From positions 1 to 64,000 of the forward strand of contig JBKJPX010000069.1 in NCBI GenBank assembly GCA_046594215.1: a stretch of 64,000 nucleotides of DNA, written 5' to 3'. Position 1 is the stretch's first letter, and each line of letters begins with the position of its first letter. Below, one piece after another: positions 7,809-15,648 of the stretch. A program made the translations under genes and the position numbers. The stretch comes from Panacagrimonas sp046594215 (GTDB taxonomy: Bacteria > Pseudomonadota > Gammaproteobacteria > Nevskiales > Nevskiaceae). The notes beneath the pieces were generated by a model that saw nothing but the letters and a program-made list of their open reading frames with translations, did not search any database and was not told where the DNA came from.

Positions 7809-9200
7809 ATGCGTATCCGAAAGTACGACTTTAACTACAGTCGCCGATCGTTCATGGAGAAGGTGGCCACGGGTGCGGGAGCTGGTGTGCTCGCTCCGCT
7901 CTGGCCCACCATCGCCAATTCGGCAGACGACATCAGCAAGGCCTATCCGGACGAGCTTCTGTCGATCGAGATGTACACGAAGGGCAAGATCAAGCCGGGC
8001 GACGTCATCACGAAGGACAACGTGGAGGCTGTAAAGGACCTCCTCGAGCCCATCGCGTATGAGCAGGTCGTGAAGCACGGTCGCCGCATCAACATCGTGC
8101 AGTCCAACAAGGACGTCACGAAGCTGTTCAATGCGACCTACCTGCAGAAGACGCTGGCCAACAAGGGTCGCGCCAAGGTCGGTCCGGATGGCAACATCTG
8201 GACGGACGGCGACACCTCCAAGCCCTGGATCGGCGGCCTGCCGTTCCCGGATGCGACGGATGGTTTCCAGACGCAGGCGAACCTGACGCTGAACTGGGGC
8301 CGCCACGACTACTCGCAGTACGCCATCCCGTTCTACAGCCTCAACCCGGACGGTGAAGTCGGCTATCGCCACGAGCTGATGTGGTGCGAGCTGAACACCA
8401 CCGTCCGCAACGACGGCACCGTGTTCCAGGGCATGTCCGACAAGCTGCGTCTGCAGTCGGTGTTCTTCACCGCGCCGAACGATACGAAGGGTTCGTCGTT
8501 CCTGTCGGTGTGGTACTACGATCAGCGCAAGTTCCCGGATCTGTACGGATACTTCCCGGCGTTCAAGCGCGTTCGTCAGTTCCCGACGAACCAGCGCTTC
8601 GAACCGCTCGTCCCGGGCGTGACGTTCTTCCTGTCGGATGCCTGGGCTGCTGGCGACCCGATCCTGACCTGGGGTAACTACAAGATCGTCAAGCGTGGCC
8701 CGATGCTGGGTGCGATCTCGGGCTTCTACAACTGGCCGGGCGGCAAGCACCCGACCTGGGATCAGACGGTTCACGGCGGACCGAAGGGCAAGACCTTCTA
8801 CGACACGTGGATGGAGCTCATCCCGGAAGCCATCGTGTTCTCGGCGGAGCCCACCGGCTACCCGCGCGCCCCGGTCGGTCGCAAGGAAGTCTACGTCGAC
8901 GCCCGCAACATGATGTTCCCGTCGCAGGTGACGTACGACCGTCGTGGCACGATCTGGAAGCAGTTCGAGCCGGGCTTCGGTCAGTACAAGAACGACAAGA
9001 CCGAAGTGCTCGATGCGAACGGCAAGCCGGATTGGAGCTGGATCTACTGCCACACGCATGACATCCAGTCGGGTCGTATGACCCGTTTCCGTCACGAGAA
9101 GAGCCTGCCGTCGGGCTACAAGAGCAAGTACGCGATGGAAGGCGAGGACGTTTACAACAAGTTCCTCACCCCGTCCGCGATGGCTCGCCTCGGAACCTAA
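7809..9200 (+). CDS. Tat-exported DUF1329 family protein
   Basis: A 463-residue protein with a twin-arginine signal (YSRRSFMEK near residues 14-22, followed by an Ala/Gly-rich hydrophobic stretch). The mature part carries the DUF1329 hallmark GGLPFP near residue 140 and many Trp/Tyr residues. DUF1329 proteins have a LolA/LolB-like fold. They are often linked to transport or degradation of hydrophobic compounds, usually next to DUF1302 and RND-type transporters; neither is present here. The ATG follows GGAGGAAA. It is a single-gene unit: a long dyad-rich leader before it and a strong terminator after it. It may help a hydrophobic substrate or product cross the periplasm for the upstream carboxylase, which is inference. 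Confidence 0.78.
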   Translation: MRIRKYDFNYSRRSFMEKVATGAGAGVLAPLWPTIANSADDISKAYPDELLSIEMYTKGKIKPGDVITKDNVEAVKDLLEPIAYEQVVKHGRRINIVQSNKDVTKLFNATYLQKTLANKGRAKVGPDGNIWTDGDTSKPWIGGLPFPDATDGFQTQANLTLNWGRHDYSQYAIPFYSLNPDGEVGYRHELMWCELNTTVRNDGTVFQGMSDKLRLQSVFFTAPNDTKGSSFLSVWYYDQRKFPDLYGYFPAFKRVRQFPTNQRFEPLVPGVTFFLSDAWAAGDPILTWGNYKIVKRGPMLGAISGFYNWPGGKHPTWDQTVHGGPKGKTFYDTWMELIPEAIVFSAEPTGYPRAPVGRKEVYVDARNMMFPSQVTYDRRGTIWKQFEPGFGQYKNDKTEVLDANGKPDWSWIYCHTHDIQSGRMTRFRHEKSLPSGYKSKYAMEGEDVYNKFLTPSAMARLGT

Positions 9201-9221
9201 GACTCAAAAGCAGCAACTCGC

Positions 9222-9249
9222 AGCCCGGCTTCGGCCGGGCTGTTTTTTT
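9222..9249 (+). terminator. Rho-independent terminator after the DUF1329 gene
   Basis: A perfect 8-bp stem, AGCCCGGC (9222-9229) and GCCGGGCT (9234-9241), closes a TTCG tetraloop and is followed by G and seven T residues (9243-9249). It lies 21 bases after the stop codon. Confidence 0.92.
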
Positions 9250-9373
9250 GGGCGATCGAAAAGTTCGCGAGGCGGCAGGACGGTGGCTGCGCGAGCATCG
9301 CACCCCGGGCGAAGCCTTTTTTGGCGTGGAGGGAGCGGCCATCCCGGACTTCCTCCGGGCCAGGGTCGATGGC

Positions 9374-10396
9374 CTAGCCGCTCCGGGTTCGCGGCCTGAT
9401 CCGCACGCTCGGACGTCGCAGCGCGTCCAGCGGATTCCAGGCGAGCCAGCCCGCCACGTCCCACACCGAAACGGTCCGGCCTGACTGGATGGTCCGGCGC
9501 TCGGCGAAGGCGGAGCCGGCGCCTGCAAAGCCGTCGCGCAGGGCCCGAAGCAGGGCGATGCGCTGTCCCGGCTTTCGCGGCATGAGCAGGCGCAGCAGCA
9601 TCAGGGTCGCCAGGCCGGGGATGGCCAGCGCGAGCCAGGGCCAGGGCATGCAGCGCATCAGCGACCAGAACAGGTTGCGATGGCCGTGGTACATCGCGAA
9701 GCGAGATTCGCCTGGCCCGGAACTCGCGCCACCGGCGTGCTGCACCCTCGCGCGGTTCGATTGCCACACGCCGTAGCCGATTAGCCGTGCGCGAAAGCAG
9801 AGGTCCACGTCCTCGACGTAACAGAAGAAGCGCCGCTCGAATCCGCCCAGTCGCGTGAACAAGTCGGTCGAAATCATCATCGCGGCGCCGCAGGCCGCGA
9901 ACACCTCTCCCTGCGGAATCGGCGCTTTGGCGGAGCGCCCGTAGCCCGAGCGCCAGGAGATACCCCAGGCCGACAGGCAGTCCCCCGTACCGTCGAGAAC
10001 CTCGGGCGAATCGGCACGGAACTGGGTGGAGCCGAACACACCGCACCCGGGATGAATTCCGGCCTCCTCGATCAGGCGTTCCAGCCAGTCCGGCGCCGCG
10101 ACGGCGTCCGGATTGAGCATCGCGAGCCAGGGCGTGCGCGTGCCCTGCGCCGCGAGATTGTTTCCGGCCGCGAAGCCCAGGTTCTCACCCAGTGGCAGCA
10201 GCAAAAAGCGGGCGTCCGGCGGCTCGGCCGGAAAAGACTGGTCGATCGAGGCGTTGTCGACCACCACGGCTTCGAAGTCACGAACCGTCTGAACGCGCAG
10301 CGATTCGAGGCAGCGGGCGAGCCAGGGTCCGCTGTTGTGGTTGATCACCAGCACGCGCACCCGTGGGGCGGGTGCCGGGGCTTCAGCCGCGGCCAA
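9374..10396 (-). CDS. GT2 family glycosyltransferase (rhamnosyltransferase-like)
   Basis: A 340-residue glycosyltransferase family 2 protein. The N-terminal nucleotide-sugar fold shows VLVINHNSGPWL near residue 15 and VVVDNASID near residue 45. NPDA near residue 95 is the metal-binding DXD-like site, and FFCYVEDVDLCFRA near residue 190 is the acceptor-site signature of rhamnosyltransferase-like GT2 enzymes. A hydrophobic segment (residues ~250-270) may hold it at the inner membrane. The longest frame starts at TTG 10396, overlapping the end of rfbD by 14 bases; GTG codons about 12 residues later are alternatives. Coming right after rfbC and rfbD, it probably transfers rhamnose to a cell-surface glycan. 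Confidence 0.82.
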   Translation of the reverse strand: MAAAEAPAPAPRVRVLVINHNSGPWLARCLESLRVQTVRDFEAVVVDNASIDQSFPAEPPDARFLLLPLGENLGFAAGNNLAAQGTRTPWLAMLNPDAVAAPDWLERLIEEAGIHPGCGVFGSTQFRADSPEVLDGTGDCLSAWGISWRSGYGRSAKAPIPQGEVFAACGAAMMISTDLFTRLGGFERRFFCYVEDVDLCFRARLIGYGVWQSNRARVQHAGGASSGPGESRFAMYHGHRNLFWSLMRCMPWPWLALAIPGLATLMLLRLLMPRKPGQRIALLRALRDGFAGAGSAFAERRTIQSGRTVSVWDVAGWLAWNPLDALRRPSVRIRPRTRSG

Positions 10397-11258
10397 TGTC
10401 GTCGAGCGTGGCCGCGAGGCCCTGCCGCCAATCCGGGGGCTTCAGGCCGAGCTGCGCCTGCGCGCGTGAGCCGTCGAGGCGCGAGTTGGCGGGGCGCCGC
10501 GCGCGCGTGGGGTACTGGATGCTCTGGATGGCCTCGACCATGGGCATTCGCGGGATCAGGCCGCGCGCCGTCGCTTGCGCGAGCACCTCGACCGCAAACG
10601 CATGCCAGTGGACGTGCGGCTCGCCGGCGTGGTGCCAGGTGCCGCAGGGCAGGGCTTCGCCGCGTCCGATGCGATCGACCAGCGTGCGCAGACTCTCCGC
10701 GATATGCCCGGCCCAGGTCGGGCCACCGAACTGGTCGTCGACCACGCGCAGCAGGTCGCGCTCGCGCCCGAGGCGCAGCATGGTCTTCACGAAGTTGGCG
10801 CCGTGCGACGCAAATACCCAGCTGACGCGCAGGACCAGGTGCCTGGGCGCCGATCGCGCCGCCTGTTCGCCCGCGAGCTTCGAGGCGCCGTACACCCCGG
10901 TCGGACCTGTGGCGTCGTCCTCGGTGTAGGGCCAGGTTTTCTCGCCGTCGAAGACGTAGTCGGTCGACAGATGGATCAATGGGACGTCGCGTTGCCTCGC
11001 GTAGTCCGCCAGCACCTGCACCGCATCACGATTGACGCGATACGCGAGGTCGGATTCGTCCTCGGCGCGATCCACCGCTGTATAGGCGCCGACGCTGAGG
11101 ATCATCTCGGGCCGTTCGCGATGGAGCCAGGGACGCAGAGAATCGGGCTGCGACAGGTCGAACTCCGCGCGTGTCGGCGCCAGCAGGTCGAGACCTTCCG
11201 CGCGACGCCGGAACTCGTTGCCGACCTGGCCGCTGCCGCCGGTGAGAAGAACGCGCAT
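10383..11258 (-). CDS. rfbD: dTDP-4-dehydrorhamnose reductase
   Basis: RfbD/RmlD reduces dTDP-4-dehydro-L-rhamnose to dTDP-L-rhamnose with NAD(P)H, the last step of activated rhamnose synthesis in the cytoplasm. The 291-residue protein has the Rossmann motif LLTGGSGQVGNE at its start, the SDR active-site YGASKLAGE near residue 130, and STDYVFDG near residue 105. The ATG at 11258 overlaps the rfbC stop codon by one base (TGATG), which indicates translational coupling. Upstream in-frame codons run through rfbC and are not part of the gene. rfbA and rfbB are not in the window. Confidence 0.92.
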   Translation of the reverse strand: MRVLLTGGSGQVGNEFRRRAEGLDLLAPTRAEFDLSQPDSLRPWLHRERPEMILSVGAYTAVDRAEDESDLAYRVNRDAVQVLADYARQRDVPLIHLSTDYVFDGEKTWPYTEDDATGPTGVYGASKLAGEQAARSAPRHLVLRVSWVFASHGANFVKTMLRLGRERDLLRVVDDQFGGPTWAGHIAESLRTLVDRIGRGEALPCGTWHHAGEPHVHWHAFAVEVLAQATARGLIPRMPMVEAIQSIQYPTRARRPANSRLDGSRAQAQLGLKPPDWRQGLAATLDDIGRG

Positions 11259-11890
11259 CAGATCCCGGGCAGGTCGCGTTGGTGTGCCAAGGCAGGCAGC
11301 ACAGCGTCCTTGCCGGACAGCATCGCCTCCACGCCGGTGTTCGGCCAGGCGATGCCGATGGCCGGGTCGTTCCAGATCACGCCGCGCTCCGACTCGGGGT
11401 GGTAGTAGTCGGTGCACTTGTAGACGAAGTCGGCCTCGTCGGAGAGCACGAGGAAACCGTGCGCGAAGTTCGGCGGCACGTACAGCATGCGGTGGTGAAC
11501 GTCGTCGAGCTCCAGGCCGAACCATTTGCCGAAATGCGGCGAGCCGCGACGGATGTCCACGGCGACGTCGAATACCCGGCCGCGGGTCACGCGTACGAGC
11601 TTTCCCTGCGGCTGCACGAGCTGGTAGTGCAGCCCGCGCAGGGTGCCCCGCCGCGAGCGCGAATGGTTGTCCTGCACGAAGCGGCTACCGACGCCGGCTG
11701 ATGACGCCAGCAGCGACTCGCGGAAGGTCTCGACGAAGAAGCCGCGTGCGTCGCCGAACACGCGGGGTTCGAGCACGAACACGCCAGGCAGGGGAGATTC
11801 GGTGATCTTCAAGGCGTGAGGCGCGTGATGATGAGGCGGATGGCCGGGCGAGGACTGCGAGCGGCACGCGCGGCGCGTCGCGGTGTCCAC
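11258..11890 (-). CDS. rfbC: dTDP-4-dehydrorhamnose 3,5-epimerase
   Basis: RfbC/RmlC epimerises C3 and C5 of dTDP-4-keto-6-deoxyglucose in dTDP-rhamnose synthesis. The cupin fold is recognisable from EPRVFGDARGFFVE near residue 42, VQDNHSRSRRGTLRGLHYQ near residue 72, and PNFAHGFLVLSD near residue 138. The frame given starts at GTG 11890 and is 210 residues, about 27 longer than usual. The family normally begins near KITESPLPGVFVLEP, so an in-frame TTG at 11812 may be the true start; neither start has a clear Shine-Dalgarno. It is the first gene of the rfbC-rfbD-glycosyltransferase unit. Confidence 0.9.
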   Translation of the reverse strand: MDTATRRACRSQSSPGHPPHHHAPHALKITESPLPGVFVLEPRVFGDARGFFVETFRESLLASSAGVGSRFVQDNHSRSRRGTLRGLHYQLVQPQGKLVRVTRGRVFDVAVDIRRGSPHFGKWFGLELDDVHHRMLYVPPNFAHGFLVLSDEADFVYKCTDYYHPESERGVIWNDPAIGIAWPNTGVEAMLSGKDAVLPALAHQRDLPGI

Positions 11891-12040
11891 ATGTTGAGGC
11901 CGAAAGCCTAGCAGCTTGAACCCATGCCCCCAAGGCAGCGCCGCGCGCGAACACGCGACGGCTCTGCACTAGAATTCGTCTCCCATGACGTCTATCCCCG
12001 TCCCGCACCCGTCGCCACTGCTTCCCGCGGGACGCCGTCG

Positions 12041-13582
12041 ATGACGCGCGCGATCCCGATCCTGCGCGAAGCGTTCGGCGCCCGACTGCTGGTCGAACCC
12101 GATCGTCGTGCGCCCTACGAGACGCCCGAACGCGGGGCACCGGGACACGCGGAAGCCGTTCTCGTGCCGGACTTCGAGTCCGAGGTGCAGCGTGCGCTTC
12201 AGCTCGCCAACGAGCACAACCTGCACTATGTCCTCAGCAGCGGCCGCACCGGGCTGGTCGAATCGCAGCGTCCCGACGGCGAGGTGGTGCTGAGCCTGGA
12301 GAAGCTGCGCGGAGTCCTGGCGTTCACGCTCGCCGACGGCCGCGAATGCCGCTTCGAGCGCAGCGAGTCGCCGGATACCGTGCGCGACCGCCTGTTCGCG
12401 TGGTGGAGCGACCTGGGCAAGCCCGATCCGGGCGGCTCGACGGTCACGATCGAGGCGGGGCTCGCGGTGGACACGCTCAACGAGATCCTCGCACCGCTGG
12501 GTCGCATGTTCCCGATGGAGATGGGCTCGACCGCCTCGGCCAGCCTCGGCGCCTGCGTGGCCAATGCCTCGGCCGGCGCCAACGCCGTCTGCTACGGCAC
12601 CGCCGCGCACATGGCCCAGGCGGCCTGGGGTTTCTGGGGTGACGGGACTGCGGCGGGTCCGCAGGCCGCGCCGGCCTGGCTGCGGCCGGCGCCGGACCAG
12701 CTCGCGATCGATTCCACACGGATGCCGTCCGAGTGGGGCCTGGTCGGCTCGCAGGGCGTGTTCGGCGTCATCACGCGCCTGCAACTGCGCACGCAGCCAA
12801 TTCCGCAGACGCGCGAAGGCGTCCTGCTCGCCGTGGCGGGCATGCCCGAGGCGATGCGCGTGTTCGCGCTGGCGCGCGAGACCTTCGGTGCGAACATCGA
12901 GGAGTTCGAGTTCCTGTCGCGCAGTGCCGTGGATCTGGTCCTGCGCCGCAAGGGCGGCGACGTGCGCCTGCCGTTCGAACGCCCGCCCGACGCGCCATAC
13001 CTCGTGCTGATGCAGGTCAAGTCGGATGGGCCGGACGAGGACCTCGCGCAGAAGCTCTACGCGTTCTGCTCGGAGAAGGCGGGTCTGGCCGACGAGGCCA
13101 TCGGTTACGCGCCGCTGCCCGCGCTCAAGAAGATCCGTCACTCGGTGACCGAGGCCAGCAACCTGGAGATGCGCGCGCTCGGCGGGGGGCGGCTCTCATT
13201 CGACACCGCCACGCCGGTCGCCGTGTTCGGCGACTACCTCGACCAGCTCGCGCGCGAACTGCGCGCCGCGCGTCCCGACGTCCAGCTCGTGGACTTCGGG
13301 CACGCCGGCGTGGGCGGTGCGCACCTGCACCTGATCGGCGGGCAGGGCGCACCGGTGGGGCCGGACGCCGCGCGGCTCACGAAGATCGTGTTCGACGTCA
13401 CGCAGTCGTTCGGCGGCACCTTCAGCGCCGAGCACGGCGTGGGCCCGAAGTGGGCGACCGAATTCCTGCAGCGGACCCCGCGGGCGCGCCTCGACGAACT
13501 CGTCGTCCGCAAGCGCCAGCACGATCCGCGCAACGTGCTGTCGCCGCGCAGCTTTGGATTCGACCGGCTGCTCACAGAGTAG
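12041..13582 (+). CDS. FAD-binding oxidoreductase of the D-lactate dehydrogenase/GlcD family
   Basis: A 513-residue flavoprotein with an N-terminal PCMH-type FAD domain (residues ~35-230, with MEMGSTASASLGACVANASAG-type glycine-rich FAD contacts around 160-180) and a C-terminal FAD-linked oxidase domain. It ends with FGHAGVGGAHLHL and the family signature DPRNVLSPRSFGF. Members oxidise 2-hydroxy acids such as D-lactate, glycolate or D-2-hydroxyglutarate and pass electrons to quinone or cytochrome. The ATG at 12041 starts at the conserved part; earlier in-frame codons look non-coding. A transporter gene starts 10 bases after the stop, which would suit uptake or efflux of an organic acid handled by this enzyme. 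Confidence 0.8.
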   Translation: MTRAIPILREAFGARLLVEPDRRAPYETPERGAPGHAEAVLVPDFESEVQRALQLANEHNLHYVLSSGRTGLVESQRPDGEVVLSLEKLRGVLAFTLADGRECRFERSESPDTVRDRLFAWWSDLGKPDPGGSTVTIEAGLAVDTLNEILAPLGRMFPMEMGSTASASLGACVANASAGANAVCYGTAAHMAQAAWGFWGDGTAAGPQAAPAWLRPAPDQLAIDSTRMPSEWGLVGSQGVFGVITRLQLRTQPIPQTREGVLLAVAGMPEAMRVFALARETFGANIEEFEFLSRSAVDLVLRRKGGDVRLPFERPPDAPYLVLMQVKSDGPDEDLAQKLYAFCSEKAGLADEAIGYAPLPALKKIRHSVTEASNLEMRALGGGRLSFDTATPVAVFGDYLDQLARELRAARPDVQLVDFGHAGVGGAHLHLIGGQGAPVGPDAARLTKIVFDVTQSFGGTFSAEHGVGPKWATEFLQRTPRARLDELVVRKRQHDPRNVLSPRSFGFDRLLTE

Positions 13583-13591
13583 CGGGGCCTG

Positions 13592-14494
13592 TTGAGCGCC
13601 TTCCTGCTGCTGGTCAGCTGCCCCGTGCTGGGGTGGTTGTTCGCGCGCCGCAACTGGATGCCGGCGGGAACGCACGCCGTCATCAACGCCTGGTTGCTGC
13701 GCGTGGCCTTCCCGGCCCTCGTGCTCGACCAGATCCCCCGCCTGCAATGGGACAGCAGCCTGTTGTTCGCCGCAGCCACGCCCTGGATCGTGGTGATCGG
13801 TTCGGCGGTGCTGATCCCGGCGATCGGGCGCCGCCTGGGCTGGAGCCGCGCGAGCATCGGCGCGCTGGTGCTGACCTGTGGGCTGGGCAACACGGCCTTC
13901 ATCGGCCTGCCGATGATCCAGGCGCTCGTGGGCCCCGAGGCGCTTGGGCCGGCGCTGATCTCCGACCAGGTCGGCAGTTTTCTCGCACTCTCGACGGCCG
14001 GTGTGCTGCTTGCGTCGTACTACGCGGGCGACCGCATCGAGCCCAAGGAACTGCTCCAGCGCCTGATGCGCTTCCCGCCGTTCATCGCGCTGGCGGTCGG
14101 CTTCGGGGTGCGCCTGACGCTCGGCGGCTGGCCCGAGCCGGTGTCCGTCGTCCTGCATCGTCTGGGCGATACGCTGACACCGCTCGCGCTGTTCTCCGTG
14201 GGCCTGGTCTTCCAGTTCGGCGCGCTGCGGGGGCGCACGAAGTTCATCGCGGTGGGCCTGGCGTGGAAGCTGTTCCTTGCGCCCCTGGCCTCGCTGCTGC
14301 TCGCCTTCGTGCTGGGCCTGCACGGCTTGCCCGTGACCGTGGGCGTGCTGCAGGCCGCGCAGGGCCCGATGATCACGGCCGGCATCCTCGCGCAGGAGCA
14401 TCGGCTCGATCCGGAACTCGTGACCCTCACGGTGGGCCTGGGCATCCTGCTGTCGTTCCTCAGCGCGCCGCTCTGGTACCTCGCGATTCGCTAA
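13592..14494 (+). CDS. AEC family transporter (auxin efflux carrier / malonate-type permease)
   Basis: A 300-residue, very hydrophobic protein with about ten predicted membrane segments in two five-helix halves. CGLGNTAFIGLPMIQAL near residue 97 and the second-half AAQGPMITAGILAQ near residue 255 are typical of the AEC (bile/arsenite/riboflavin-type) family. These carriers move organic anions across the inner membrane. The only start giving the first helix is TTG 13592, 9 bases after the stop of the FAD oxidoreductase, so the two are probably one transcript. The substrate is unknown; a hydroxy- or dicarboxylic acid is suggested by the neighbour. Confidence 0.78.
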   Translation: MSAFLLLVSCPVLGWLFARRNWMPAGTHAVINAWLLRVAFPALVLDQIPRLQWDSSLLFAAATPWIVVIGSAVLIPAIGRRLGWSRASIGALVLTCGLGNTAFIGLPMIQALVGPEALGPALISDQVGSFLALSTAGVLLASYYAGDRIEPKELLQRLMRFPPFIALAVGFGVRLTLGGWPEPVSVVLHRLGDTLTPLALFSVGLVFQFGALRGRTKFIAVGLAWKLFLAPLASLLLAFVLGLHGLPVTVGVLQAAQGPMITAGILAQEHRLDPELVTLTVGLGILLSFLSAPLWYLAIR

Positions 14495-14527
14495 GGTGCG
14501 CTCCTGTTGCCGAGGAGGAGACCGACC

Positions 14528-15181
14528 ATGTTCCGTGTCCTGCGCCCGATGCCGCTGACCGCCGCCCTGCTCGCCGCCTGCGCCGTCGCGCCTCCCGCAC
14601 CGCCTCCGCCGCCCGCGCCGCAGTTCGTCGTGCCGGCCGGGACGGAATTCGTGTCCGACCTGTTCGGCTACTCGCAGGCGGTGCGCGTGGGACCCTGGGT
14701 CACGACGTCCGCGGTCCCGGGTTTTGACATCGAGAAGCGTGGCTTCCCCGAGTCCTACCCGGAGCAGGTGAAGGCCGCGTTCGACAATCTGAAAATGGTG
14801 CTGGCGGCAGCCGGCGCGAGCATGGACGAGGTGGTCGAGATCACGACGCAGCAACTCGACATGGACAAGTTCAACGACACCATCGACGGCAAGAACGAGG
14901 CCTTCGGCGAGCGCCGGCCCACGTGGCTGCCGACCGGCGTGAAGAGCCTGCCGCTGCCGAGCATGCAGTTCCAGGTGAGCGCGCGCGCCTGGTCGCCGAA
15001 TGGAAAGGTGGTCGCGATACCGGGGCAGGACGCGGAGGACGCAGCGCCGGAACCTGCGCCGGCGGCACCGGTCCCGGCCCCTGCTGGCATCGAGAAGCAG
15101 CCCGCGCCGGCGGCCACGCCTGAACCGTCGAAGAAGAAGGACGCCAGGACGCCCACTTTCGGGAATCGCCCGGGCTACTAG
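14528..15181 (+). CDS. RidA-like (YjgF/UK114) domain lipoprotein
   Basis: A 217-residue protein that begins with a lipoprotein signal ending in LLAAC, so Cys18 or so is the probable lipidated residue. A Pro/Ala-rich linker leads to a RidA-like domain at residues ~35-160. The C-terminus is a low-complexity Pro/Ala tail. Cytoplasmic RidA deaminates reactive enamines and uses an Arg in a PxRSxV motif. Here that region reads PTWLPTGV, with no Arg, so imine deaminase activity is doubtful. The ATG follows the strong GAGGAGGAG ribosome site. An exported RidA homologue is unusual; a binding or structural role in the envelope is possible. Confidence 0.75.
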   Translation: MFRVLRPMPLTAALLAACAVAPPAPPPPPAPQFVVPAGTEFVSDLFGYSQAVRVGPWVTTSAVPGFDIEKRGFPESYPEQVKAAFDNLKMVLAAAGASMDEVVEITTQQLDMDKFNDTIDGKNEAFGERRPTWLPTGVKSLPLPSMQFQVSARAWSPNGKVVAIPGQDAEDAAPEPAPAAPVPAPAGIEKQPAPAATPEPSKKKDARTPTFGNRPGY

Positions 15182-15192
15182 CAGAAAACCGG

Positions 15193-15648
15193 CTACTTGG
15201 CCTGCCAGCCGCCCTCGGCGTTCTGCTCGAAGGTCTTCAGCTCGTACCCGCGCTCGCGGTAGAAGCGGAATCGCTCCCGCGACCTTGCGCGTCCCGCATC
15301 ACTGGCCGGCACCACTTCGAGCACGCGCTCGAACGTGGAGAACCAGGTCGGGATGTCGTCGCCCAGATTGATCAGCACGCCGTGGTGCGTGGGCGGCGGC
15401 TCGGCGCTGCCGATCAGGACCGGCGGCCGCGGTTCCTCGATTGCGGCGCTGCCCAGCCGCTCGTGCGGAAGGAAGCCGCCCTGCTTGAAGCTCCACAGTG
15501 CGCCGTCCATCTCGTCGGCGAGGCCCGCATCCGGCGCCCGCACGTAGAGACGATGGCCCGCGTTGGCGGCCTTCTCGCACAGCCTGCAGACCGCGCCGAC
15601 GGTGCCGCCGGAGGCCTCGGAGAGCAGGTAGAAATCGATCCGCGTCAT
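15193..15648 (-). CDS. holC: DNA polymerase III chi subunit
   Basis: HolC is the clamp-loader accessory subunit that contacts single-stranded DNA binding protein during replication. The 151-residue length and the motifs FYLLSEASGG at the N-terminus, VRAPDAGLADEMDGALWSF near residue 37 and VLINLGDDIPTWFSTFERV near residue 91 identify it. Its ATG overlaps the pepA stop codon (TAATG), a gene order and coupling known from many gammaproteobacteria, where valS often follows. Here valS is absent, and the RidA-like gene converges instead. Confidence 0.9.
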   Translation of the reverse strand: MTRIDFYLLSEASGGTVGAVCRLCEKAANAGHRLYVRAPDAGLADEMDGALWSFKQGGFLPHERLGSAAIEEPRPPVLIGSAEPPPTHHGVLINLGDDIPTWFSTFERVLEVVPASDAGRARSRERFRFYRERGYELKTFEQNAEGGWQAK

